Source of the DNA: Nocardioides sp. B-3
GTDB lineage: Bacteria > Actinomycetota > Actinomycetes > Propionibacteriales > Nocardioidaceae
DNA length: 64,000 bases
Reading direction: 5' to 3'
NCBI RefSeq assembly: GCF_024703895.1
Contig: NZ_CP087968.1
Coordinates: forward strand, 4,419,535-4,483,534
This document shows, piece by piece, positions 50,611 to 59,925 of this stretch; position 1 is the first letter of the stretch; every line of letters begins with the position of its first letter. The position numbers were made by a program, and so were the translations under genes. A model generated the notes under the pieces. The model was given only the letters and a program-made list of their open reading frames with translations. It was not told where the DNA came from and made no database searches.

Positions 50611-52034
50611 TCAGATGGACGGGGCGCCGTACGCCGCCGCACGAGCGGCCGGGAACGGCATCGGCGTTCGCGAGGACGAGGACGAGGACGAGGACGGTGT
50701 CATATCCAAGCCCCACTGGAGAGCCGCCCGCTGGAGCGGGTTGCTGAACCGGGCCGCCGGCGTGTTGGGAGCGGGCATGTTAACGAGGTCGGTCAGTGTG
50801 GTCTCCAGCCGAGAGTTCCTGCCGACGCGGACCGGGCCGTCGTGGTGGCGAGGGTGAGCGTCGACCGGGTTGCTGTTATCCCGCAGCAGTTCACGACGCA
50901 GCCCCTTGCCCAAATTGTGGGTCACTTCGTGGGTTGCCTTGGCCAGCTCTGCCATCTGCCCGGGGTGCAGCCGGAACGGCACGCCGCGCCCCTTCATCCG
51001 GACGACAGCGGTCGTGAGCTCGCTCTGCTGCCAGTAGCGGCGCATGTTGGGTTCCTTGTCGGCCCTCACGTCGGCGAGGTGCCTGAGTTGAGGCTGCAAC
51101 GACTCGAGTACCTCAGAGCGTTCCGGTGAAGAACGCGCCGAAGACGCTGGTCTTGGTCGACTGATCGGAGGCCTTCGCAAAAACCCGGCACAGGTAGAGC
51201 TGGCCGGCCGTGATCTGCCGTGCAGAGTCGGCACTGACCTCCGGCTCCTCGGCATAGAACACGTCATTGGCCGAGAGCGGGCGCAAGAACCCAGAAAGTT
51301 GCAGTTGCGCGGCCGCCGGGTCAGCGGGCGTGGACACCATCGAGACCGGCTGCGCCACGTTCGACATGGTTCGCGGCTGCAGCCGCGGAGTGGCTTCCTC
51401 GGCACTCGCGTTCGTGGCACGCCAAGTCGCCACCCGAGCGGCCCGGGAGAGCACCGGGCGCTTCTCGTCCAACCCCATCGCGAAGTCCGGCCGCTGATGC
51501 TCGGCCAGCAGCCCGACCTCCTCGAGGCGGGAGTCAAGCACCAAGACGGCTTCGAGCGCCACGGCGGCATCGCGCAACACCCACCAGCCGGCCCCCGGAT
51601 CAGTGCGCCGGGGGCTGTTCCCGGGCCGCCGACAATGCGTGCGAGGCAGACATGAGTTCGACCGCTGCCACTCGCCACGCCTCTACCGTCGGATCGTCCG
51701 AGGCGGGCGTGAGATAGTCCGAGGAGGAGCGGTGCTCGTCGAGGGGCAGCGTGGGCAGCCCCAAGGCGATGGCGTCCACCGGGGTTGCAAGCTTCCCGTC
51801 CAGCCCGGCCGGGATCGGCTTCGAGGTACTAGCCCGGAAGTGGTCGGGACGTGAGTACCAGCCGTCCTGACCGAGGTCATAGAGCCGCTGACGGAGCGCG
51901 TCGACCACGACCTCCCGGCAGTGGAGCAGTTGGTCGACCGCGCACTCGTCCGCCGGGATCACGTCGGCGCGGATCAGGGCGTTGAGGGCTTGGGCCGCGT
52001 TCTCGGCATGTTCGCCATAAGTCGCGACAGTCAT
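50611..52034 (-). CDS. Hypothetical protein, conserved-looking accessory (frameshifted)
   Basis: About 475 residues after joining frames. It starts MTVATYGEHAENAAQALNAL and includes ADECAVDQLLHCREVVVDAL, VLRDAAVALEAVLVLDSRLE, and the basic LRRELLRDNSN and PARFSNPLQRAALQWGLDMT. The end has a serine run encoded by a short GAGGAC repeat (+ strand 50672-50695). Frame changes lie near 51,600 and 51,125. The length and composition recall transfer-element accessory proteins, but I cannot name the family. Confidence 0.5.
50672..50695. repeat. GAGGAC microsatellite inside a coding region
   Basis: Four copies of GAGGAC encode a serine run near the end of the minus-strand gene at 50611. The repeat may vary in length. 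Confidence 0.6.
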
Positions 52035-52276
52035 CGCAGAATGCCAACCGTGTGCCTTGCGGAACAAGTCATTGCCATGCCCAGAGAAGCAACCGCCCGT
52101 GAGCAGGATCGGACATGACTCCTGCCGGAGCACCCATGCCATGACTCACCACAGCCCTCGCGACCGAAGGGCATCCAACCGGGCCGCAGGTCGGACGTAC
52201 GAAACGACTTTGTGTGAGCACCCGCATGTCGTTTGCGAGAGTCCGATCCGCGCGGCGGGTCGTTGCCTTTTCCAGT

Positions 52277-53544
52277 ATGACCGCCACACACAGCGCCCCG
52301 GTATCGGCCCGGGCTGAGCCTACCGGTGAGCACGCCGGTGACAGGCAAACCTTCGAGCTCTACGGCCACCGGATAAGCCACATCAACAACGCCGACGCAC
52401 AGCAGCTCCTCGCAGCCGCGCACAGAAACCGGGTCCGGCCCCAGTGCCTGTGCCGCCCCGGTGGCGTAGCCATGTACGTCGCCGGGATCGGCCCCGACAA
52501 GTACCTCATCAAACGGATGCCCGACTCCGGTCTCGAGCACGCCTACCACTGCTCCTCCTACCTACCTCCCGAAGAGCTCTCCGGTCTCGGCCACGTCCTC
52601 GGCAGCGCGATCACCGAGGAAGCAGACAGCGGCCTGACCACCATCAAGCTCGGGTTCCGCATGTCCAAGACCGAGCGCGCGGCCCCCACTGGTGCCGTTG
52701 GCGGAGAAGTTGCCGACTCCATCGCCGCCGACCCCAACCGCTCGGCCCTCCGCGCGGTCCTTCACTACCTGTGGCAAGAAGCCGACCTCGCGAGCTGGAC
52801 CCCCGGCATGGCGGACAAACGCAACTGGCGCATCGTGTCCCGGTACCTGCGCCGGGCCGCCCGTGGGAAGTTCACCAAGGGCAAACCGCTCGCCACCGGG
52901 TTGTACGTCCCCGAGCCGTTCACCGTAGAGAAGAAGGCCGAGATCACCGCCCGGCGGCTCTCCGCGTGGGCGCCGATGCAGCAGCACGGTTCCGCCCAGC
53001 AGTTCATGATGCTCATCGGCGAACTCAAGGCCATCGACCCCGCACGGTTCGGACACAAACTGGTCATCAAACACCTGCCCGACGCACCGCTCATGATCGA
53101 CGACACCCTCCCCGGCCCGCCTCAACAGACGCTTCGGCGACGAACTCGAGCTCTGGCAGTGCGACGACGAGGGCCACCTGATGGTCATCGCCACCTTCTC
53201 CGTCGGCCGCGCCGGCCTCGCCACCGCCGAAGAAGTCTCCTTGGTCATGACCGACCGCAACTGGCTGCCGTACGAGTCCCCCGGCCGACAAGCTGCTCCT
53301 AGACACGGCGCTCGAGGCACGTCGCCGGTTCACCAAGCCCCTGCGCTACAACCTCGCCCCCGACAAGCCCATGGCCTCCTTGGTATTTACCGACACCGAG
53401 TCCCCCACTGCAGCCTTCCTCCTCACGAACGACGATGACCGCGACACGATCGCCGAGATCGCCACCCGTGCCGGCGCGAATGTGTGGGCATGGGTTCTCG
53501 GCGAAGAGATGCCGGCACTTCCAACGCCGACCCTTCGCTCTTAG
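52277..53544 (+). CDS. DUF1173-family protein (frameshifted at 3' end)
   Basis: QCLCRPGGVAMYVAGIGPDK then YLIKRMPDSGLEHAYHCSSY contains the CxC...H...C cluster expected for DUF1173. ALRAVLHYLWQEADLASWTP follows. After a frame change near 53,130, and another near 53,290, the rest reads GDELELWQCDDEGHLMVIAT then ALEARRRFTKPLRYNLAPDK. It ends at TAG 53542-53544. Known only as plasmid/ICE-associated; the function is unknown. Confidence 0.72.
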
Positions 53545-53648
53545 CTCAGTCATGGCATTCCATCGTCTTGCGCCGGTGAACCGGCCGGGTCGAGAGTCGC
53601 CGACGCGGACATCGTGGCGCGCTGAACGCCAGAGCTAGGCTGAGGATC

Positions 53649-54116
53649 ATGATCGGCGAGGACCCGCTCGTGACAAGGAGGAGCGTCCACATGCAGGCCA
53701 GCGAAGAGGTGGTCGCCTTGGCAGGCGGTGCGTACGCGGCGAGTCTCAACCTGATCGATACGGGTGGCGGCGCCAATGTCGCGACAGTTCAGGTCGACGA
53801 ATGGGTCTACGCCGTTGGCCAAGACGACTTCGGGGTGGGCCGCTACAGCCTTGCCGGGTGGCTCGGTGAGCTCGACCAGACCGAGGTACCGGTCATGGAA
53901 GCCGATGACGCCGTCCAAGCATTGGAGCTGCTCAACTCGGTGCGCGCGGACGCGTTGCTGTGGCAGTGCGGCGATTGCGCGGACGGAACCCGGGGCTGGA
54001 TCCACACGAGCAACCGACCCCGAATCGGGGTTTTGGCGTGCTCATGCTGTGGCCGCGACGGAGGCGTTGATTTCCGACACGCGGACCGGCACGTGGGCGA
54101 AGGGGACAAGACCTGA
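53649..54116 (+). CDS. Hypothetical protein with C-terminal zinc-ribbon-like Cys pairs
   Basis: The 155-residue frame contains QVDEWVYAVGQDDFGVGRYS then DDAVQALELLNSVRADALLW. The end has QCGDCADGTRGW and IGVLACSCCGRDGG, a likely Cys4 metal site. I do not recognise it. It lies just 5' of the Vsr gene. Confidence 0.5.
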   Translation: MIGEDPLVTRRSVHMQASEEVVALAGGAYAASLNLIDTGGGANVATVQVDEWVYAVGQDDFGVGRYSLAGWLGELDQTEVPVMEADDAVQALELLNSVRADALLWQCGDCADGTRGWIHTSNRPRIGVLACSCCGRDGGVDFRHADRHVGEGDKT

Positions 54117-54162
54117 AACGGCTTGCCCTGCCCACGGACGAGCCTTGGGTGGAGCCGAAAAC

Positions 54163-54610
54163 GTGAACGTCGCCATCGAACCTCCCATCGACCCGGCGGT
54201 ATCGGCCCGGTTCGCTCGAACGCGGGGGCGGGACACGAAGCCGGAACTGCTCGTGCGACGCGAGTTGCACGCCCCGGGGGTATCGGTACCGCGTCAACTA
54301 TGAACCGGTCCCCCGGCTGCGTCGCACGGCCGACATCGCGTTCACCAGGAGTCGCGTCGCGATCTTCATCGACGGTTGCTTCTGGCACGGCTGCCCGCAG
54401 CACTACGTCGAGCCCAAGACCCGGACCGAGTTCTGGTCCGACAAGATCGCCGGCAACACCGCCCGCGATCTGGAGACGACACGACTTTTGGAGGAGGCCG
54501 GGTGGATGGCACTGAGGTTCTGGGAGCACGAGGACCCTCGAGAGGTCGTATCAACGCTCGTTGAGCTGATCGGTTCGCTCGGATCGCCACCACGAACACC
54601 CTCGGCGTGA
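54163..54610 (+). CDS. vsr: Very short patch repair endonuclease (Vsr)
   Basis: TRGRDTKPELLVRRELHA is the family's start; RRTADIAFTRSRVAIFIDGC then FWHGCPQHY holds the catalytic Asp and zinc-binding Cys/His. The end is ETTRLLEEAGWMALRFWEHE. A frame change near 54,280, in a C run, separates the two parts. GTG 54163 has GGAG upstream. Vsr nicks T:G mismatches produced by deamination of 5-methylcytosine and usually goes with a Dcm methylase, here the convergent gene at 56,115. Confidence 0.87.
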
Positions 54611-54661
54611 TCGGATGACCCCCCACAAACATGTGGAACAAGACGGGGCGGGGATCATCAA

Positions 54662-56114
54662 GTGGCAACGGTGGACAGCGAGCTACAGCGGGCAGAGCAC
54701 GACCATTGGGTGGCACAGCTGACGTTGGATGATGTGTCCGACCTTCTGTCGAAGCGCGGGGTTTCGAGTGTCGCGTTCAAACTGCTGCCGCCGAAGCAGG
54801 ACAACGACAAGAACCAGATCTACTTCGGCGCGGATCTCACCTCCGGCGGTGCGACGTTCATCCCGTCTACGAACCTGCGTGGCGAGATCACCGAGTCCCG
54901 AAAACCCGGCGCAGTGGGAAAGACACTGTTCCGGGCCGATGTCGACTTCTGGTGGATCACCCGAGACGCCGATGCCATGGCGCCGAACGCGAAGATGATC
55001 TTCTACCCGCAGTACCCGGAGGCGAGGCTCTCCGGTCTCATTAAGGGCTGCTCCAATGCGCCGCGAACTCTCTACAGCCGCGACCTCGGCGCCCAAGTGC
55101 CCGGGCGAGTGTTCGTCCTCGGCACGACCGACAAGGGTCGAACCTACGGGCTGCTCCTGCCACCGGCGTCCCCCGCCGCGCTCTCTCTCGCAGCGATGGC
55201 GTCCGGACTGGAGACGTTCGGTGTTCTCCACCTGTGGCGGGTCCACGGCGAGCGCGCCATGTCACGCGACGGCATCGCGGCCGAGCTACACGGGGTCCAC
55301 CTTCGAGGATGGGTGCCGGGATGCCGACTGACTCGTGCCGGAATCATCCCGTACTTTGCGCGTCCGGCTGGGGGCGCCACCTTGGAGGCTCAACTCGGCG
55401 TAGTCACCAACGCCGACGCGGTGCCCGACTTCCGGGGCTGGGAACTGAAGCAGCATTCTGGCTCCGTGCTCACCCTGCTCACATCCGAGCCGGACGGTGG
55501 CCTGTACCGCGCCGGACTTCTACGAGTTCATGCGCCGCCACGGCAAGCAGGGCGACGACACTCGTGTCGACTTCACCGGAAGACGAGCCGTGGGCGAGCC
55601 CTCCAAGGGTGGTCTGCGTCTGACGCTGCGTGGTTACAGGTCCGACTCCGACTATGACCCCCACGGAGCCGTGGAACTGATTGACGAAGAAGGAGAGATC
55701 GCGGCCTCGTGGTCGTTCACAAAGTTTCTCGGCCACTGGATGGACAAGCACTCGCGCGTTGCGTTCGTCCCATCCCAGAAGAGCGACGCATTGAGCGCCT
55801 ACCGCTTCGGGAACAACGTACGACTCGCCCAAGGGGCTGCCTTCAGACGGCTTCTACGAGCGATCGCTGCCGGGCAGGTCTTCTACGACCCCGGTTGTCG
55901 CGCAGCTTTTGACGCGGAAGGTACGCCGATCCCGCGGCAGTCAAAGCGCCGCAACCAGTGGAGGGTCAGGTTCCGGGACCTAGACGCCCTCTACGCAACA
56001 ATGACACCCCAAGATGTGACCACCGTTCCCGCCGACAACACGGTCTCCCAGCGCGTGCTGAGGGACCTCGGCGTGATCTTGCCGGTGTTGTTGTGCGATC
56101 TGCCGCGAGAGTGA
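54662..56114 (+). CDS. MvaI/BcnI-type restriction endonuclease (frameshifted)
   Basis: The catalytic sequence is VPDFRGWELKQHSG, an Asp-x4-Glu-x-Lys arrangement known for MvaI. It lies near residue 255, so about 200 residues precede it, with LSKRGVSSVAFKLLPPKQDN and GATFIPSTNLRGEITESRKP; this is longer than MvaI. A frame change near 55,510 links to EFMRRHGKQGDDTRVDFTGR and LRLTLRGYRSDSDYDPHGAV, SWSFTKFLGHWMDKHSRVAF. The stop touches that of the methylase (0 bases between). It should cut a CCWGG/CCSGG-like site. Confidence 0.72.
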
Positions 56115-57179
56115 CTACGCGGGGACCGCGTCCTTGGACTCTGCGTTCTCGACGGCCGAGAGGATGTGCTTCTCCATGTGTTCCGCCATCGCGCGCATCG
56201 CGGGGACGACGACCGAGTTGCCGAACTGCTTGTAGGCCCGGGTGTCGCTGACCGGGATCACGAACGAGTCGTCGAACCCCATGAGGCGCGCACTCGCGCG
56301 GAGTGAGCCGGCGGGGACGAGTTCCCGACTGGTCCACGAGGATCTCCGAGCCGTCCTTGTAGTAGCGCGCGGACAGGGTGCGGGTCGTCATCCCCGGCCT
56401 CACCAGACCGAACCCGAACCCCGTTGCCCGCGGACTTGTGCTTGTCGGCGTACGCCCGGAGGTAGTTCCACAGGTGCTGGGTGAGCGTGTACTTCTCGTG
56501 GACCTGACCGGTCCGATGATCGAAGTAGCGGCCCGCGTCGTGCGGCAGGACCGCTTCGCCCTTGCGGTGCAGGATCTGGTCCACGGTGTGATTCATCGCG
56601 GGCAGCACGAGCGAGTCGATGTCGAAGTCGTTCTCCTCACGGAACCCGACGATCAGGATGCGCTCGCGGTTCTGTGGGGTGAAGTGCTTGCCGTTCACGA
56701 CGCGTGTCTGGACCCGGTAACCCAGCTCGTCTTGCAGCACGGTCTTGATGACCTCGAAGGTCCGGCCGCGGTCATGCGACTTCAGATTCTTCACGTTCTC
56801 GAGCAAGAACGCACTGGGACGCTTCTCATCGATGATGCGCTTGATGTCGAAGAACAGGGTGCCCTGCGTTGGGTCCTCGAAGCCGTGTTTGCGCCCGAGT
56901 GCGTTCTTCTTGGAGACCCCGGCGATGGAGAATGGTTGGCACGGAAAGCCACCGAGCAGCACGTCGTGATCCGGAACGTCCTTGTGCTCGTCAATCTCCG
57001 TGATGTCGCCCGCGAAGAGATGGTCTTCGCCGTCCGGAAAGTTCGCCTCATACGTCGTGCGCGAACTTGTTCCATTCCGAGGTCATGACGCACTGACCCC
57101 CGATCGACTCGAACGCTGCCCGGATGCCGCCGATCCCCGCGAAGAGATCGATGAAGGTGAAGTCCGCTGGCTCGGTCAT
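56115..57179 (-). CDS. C5-cytosine methylase (Dcm/EcoRII-like), frameshifted
   Basis: The start MTEPADFTFIDLFAGIGGIR is motif I. Motif IV is LLGGFPCQPFSIAGVSKKNA with the catalytic Cys. Motif VI is AFLLENVKNL and VIII is HFTPQNRERILIVGFR; the ending is DTRAYKQFGNSVVVPAMRAM. Frame changes lie near 57,065, 56,420 and 56,300. It should protect the site cut by the convergent restriction enzyme. CCWGG is a guess from the enzyme family. Confidence 0.83.
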
Positions 57180-57236
57180 GTGGTTCCTCGCGACTCGTCG
57201 TGTCGCCGGGGCAGAATCGACCCGGCGAGGGACAAA

Positions 57237-58265
57237 CTACCGGGTCCGCTCGCATGTCTGTTCGATCCTAGCGGCGAGTCGCGGTGTGGAACACAGCATG
57301 CCGTTTGACCCATCATGGGCGGCCCGTCCCAACCCTCGGAATGCTTGGTCAGCACGCGCCGCGTCGACTCGTTGAGACGTCAACGCCTTTGTGGCAGCGG
57401 CGGCCCGGATGCGGTGTGCCCGTTCCATCGAGGCGGCACCGAGACGCCACCGCACGAACTGGATCAGCGGTTCAGAGAGGCCACGCTGCGCAAGGATGCG
57501 GTCGGCGTCCCGCTCCACCACCGCGCGCCACCTTCGGTCGGCCGCGGGAGCGATGTAGCTGATCGCGACCAGCACCCCGGTTGCGACACCGAGCGTGGGG
57601 TTTCCGCCGGTCTGGAAGCCTTGGTAGACGGCAATGACACCCATCACGATCCGCAGATGCCAGGCGAGCTCGCCCGCCGGAACCCAAGAGAAGATGCGGG
57701 CGATCTGTCGGATGGTGATGAACACCAGCGTCCGGGGGAACGCCCAGAGCCGTGCGACAAGGTCGAACCTGTAGGGCCCCATCCGCTGGCTCGCTACCGC
57801 GTGGCCGATCGCGGTCGCAGCATCCGCCGTCACCAGACGCCGCTGGTACAGGTTCTGCACCAGCCACGGCTCCACGATCACCGTGTCCCGGCCGATCGGA
57901 GTGGCCGGTAGTCCATCGGTGTCGGTCAGGCGCACCAGCACCCGTCCGGGGGCGAGGCCCAGCTTCTCAACGAGGGCCAGCGTCGGCTCGAGCACAGCGT
58001 GCTGCCCGGGGGAAAGGCCACGGGCGAAACCGAAGAGCCGGGTGGCAGGGGCCTCCAACCGTCCGCACGCCAAGACCAGTGACACCACCAGCGTGCCGAG
58101 AAAGGCAAGCACGAGGCCGGCGTCGGGAAGAAAGCCCGGGCCAATGACCGCAACGAAGCTCCCGGCGAGCCCTGCCGGTACGACGGCTCCAACGCGGATC
58201 ACTTTGGTCGACGTCCGCACGTTCCTCACGTCCCCTCGTGGGTGGGCCTCCTCATGAATTCCCAT
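57237..58265 (-). CDS. Membrane protein with degenerate M48-peptidase-like core
   Basis: The 342-residue product has helices VIRVGAVVPAGLAGSFVAVI, VLAFLGTLVVSLVLACG and VMGVIAVYQGFQTGGN. DAATAIGHAVASQRMGPYRF occupies the place of the M48 HExxH helix but lacks the glutamate pair; RRWRAVVERDADRILAQRG resembles the later Glu-helix of M48. The active site is therefore probably gone. A start at 58265 avoids a long unlikely N-terminus. It may be a membrane immunity or stress protein, but this is open. Confidence 0.5.
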   Translation of the reverse strand: MGIHEEAHPRGDVRNVRTSTKVIRVGAVVPAGLAGSFVAVIGPGFLPDAGLVLAFLGTLVVSLVLACGRLEAPATRLFGFARGLSPGQHAVLEPTLALVEKLGLAPGRVLVRLTDTDGLPATPIGRDTVIVEPWLVQNLYQRRLVTADAATAIGHAVASQRMGPYRFDLVARLWAFPRTLVFITIRQIARIFSWVPAGELAWHLRIVMGVIAVYQGFQTGGNPTLGVATGVLVAISYIAPAADRRWRAVVERDADRILAQRGLSEPLIQFVRWRLGAASMERAHRIRAAAATKALTSQRVDAARADQAFRGLGRAAHDGSNGMLCSTPRLAARIEQTCERTR

Positions 58266-58426
58266 CCCTCCGGCACGACCCGATCGTGCCGACACTGCCA
58301 ATCTGAGTGTGCACCGAACCACCGACAGCAAGACAACGGCGCTGCTCGGCCTGTGGATCGCGAATCACTATCCACAGGCGGGCGACCTGAACGTTGACTC
58401 CGCGGCAGCCACCTATTCGGCCTGTC

Positions 58427-58567
58427 CTAGTCCAAGCGGTCCCTGTACTCCTCGTCGAGGTAGACCACGTCGACTCTCATGGTTCCCGCGGGGATGCGAG
58501 CCAGCCGAGAAGAGGCGACGAGGCGCCGGGCGAGGCGCTTCTCCAGTCCTGAGCGAGTGTTCTGCAC
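58427..58567 (-). CDS. Very small basic protein
   Basis: The 46-residue product VQNTRSGLEKRLARRLVASS then RLARIPAGTMRVDVVYLDEE starts at a GTG with GGAGACAG 8 bases upstream, so it may be translated. It is basic at the N-terminus, acidic at the end. It lies directly downstream of the DUF4192 gene on the same strand. No family is recognised. Confidence 0.45.
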   Translation of the reverse strand: MQNTRSGLEKRLARRLVASSRLARIPAGTMRVDVVYLDEEYRDRLD

Positions 58568-58586
58568 GGGTCTGTCTCCGTTTCTC

Positions 58587-59645
58587 TCAGCGGCCGAAGG
58601 CCGACGAATCCGGGCCGGCACCGTCGAGGCCGGGGCTGTTCTGTGCGTCGTGGTCAGGTCGGCGCTCGTGCGCGTGCGTGTCGTGGAGCGCGGCGTGCTG
58701 CATCAGCGCACCCGAGGGGGCCGGGCGGATTGCCCGCTCCATCTCGCGTGGATCGATGGCCCGTTCGAGCGCAATAGTCACCAAGTCGGCCAAGGGGTGG
58801 CTCGCGGTCAGCTGGTCGATCGCCACCCACGCCCGGGCTCCCTTCCCGTCCGGGTAGGAGCTGAACGCCAGCATCGCGGCAGCCGCGTCGCGAACCTCGC
58901 TGGGTGCGCGGCGGACCGTGTCGCCCCAGAACTCCGAAAGGATTGGGGCGTGCTCGCGGCTCATGCGAGTTTCGGCCGCGTCCCGGGCTCCGGTGTCGTG
59001 CATCACAGCAAGGACCCGGGCCGCGTCGTGGTCGACGAGGTACTCCCTATCGCGGCCGAACTGGTCGAGCCGTTCGCCCAGCCACTCGGCCTCGCTCCGG
59101 CGGGAAGCGGCATCCATCTCGAGTATGCGGGCCGTGGCAGCGGGCAAGAGCTGGGCAACCGCGGTGGGGTCACCCTGCATCGCCGCGTCGAGATCCTCGC
59201 GCCGGTCGACGGGCATGACCCGGCCCAGCAGGGCGAACTCGGCGTCCATCCGGGTGCGGGCACCGGGGTCGACGGTTCCGCGGGTCCCTTCGAGAACGTC
59301 TGTCCAGTGCTCGCCGTTGACCCACAGGATCGGGCCGACCTCGGGAGCGCGCCCATCGCTTCTGACGAGGGCCTCCCCCAAGGCAGCCAACGCCTGCAGG
59401 CATCCGGGGCCGTCCTCGCCGTACGCGACAAGTGCGACTCGTTCAGGGTGGTGCTGGTGCAGGTAGACGTCGGAGAGAACCCGGAGGAACTCATCCATCT
59501 CCGCGGGGGACTCGGGAATATCGAGTCGGGCAGTGGGGCCGCCACCGAAGGCTCGGCACACCATCCCCTGTGGAGTGAAACCAAGTGTGTGGGGAATGGA
59601 CGCGATCAGTTCGTCGTGCGAGCTGATGTTGATCACGTTGGTCAT
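58587..59645 (-). CDS. DUF4192-family protein
   Basis: The 352-residue frame is intact. NVINISSHDELIASIPHTLG is the classic DUF4192 N-terminus (S-x-x-D-L-L/E-x-x-P-x-x-L-G). AALVAYGEDGPGCLQALAAL-like and VGPILWVNGEHW follow, and MLAFSSYPDGKGARAWVAID is the typical C-terminal block. Such genes are widespread in actinobacterial mobile regions; function unknown. The ATG is preceded by AGGTGATC. Confidence 0.78.
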   Translation of the reverse strand: MTNVINISSHDELIASIPHTLGFTPQGMVCRAFGGGPTARLDIPESPAEMDEFLRVLSDVYLHQHHPERVALVAYGEDGPGCLQALAALGEALVRSDGRAPEVGPILWVNGEHWTDVLEGTRGTVDPGARTRMDAEFALLGRVMPVDRREDLDAAMQGDPTAVAQLLPAATARILEMDAASRRSEAEWLGERLDQFGRDREYLVDHDAARVLAVMHDTGARDAAETRMSREHAPILSEFWGDTVRRAPSEVRDAAAAMLAFSSYPDGKGARAWVAIDQLTASHPLADLVTIALERAIDPREMERAIRPAPSGALMQHAALHDTHAHERRPDHDAQNSPGLDGAGPDSSAFGR

Positions 59646-59663
59646 CGGCGATCACCTGCTCAG

Positions 59664-59688
59664 GTCTTGGAGGGCTGGTCTCCAAGAC
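59664..59688. terminator. Hairpin in the gap between DUF4192 and drmB
   Basis: Perfect arms GTCTTGGAG and CTCCAAGAC enclose a 7-base loop. The surrounding gap (59,646-59,925) shows no gene. It could end drmB-side transcription. Confidence 0.5.
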
Positions 59689-59925
59689 AAGCAACTGGTG
59701 ACGTGGCCGATCGGACAGGCAAGCGCATCTGATCGCAGTCGTGATGCACCGGTCCACGCTGGGATTTCCAGCGCCAAGAATGGGTGCGGCCCAATCGCGC
59801 CAGACCAATCAGAATTCGAGGGAGAACAAGTCGATCGCGAGAAGGGCGCTTCTTCTGCCGACGCGTGCCACTGCCTTCCAAGTCACCTCAGGAAGCACCG
59901 ATTCCCCTCGCGGACTCGACAGCTG

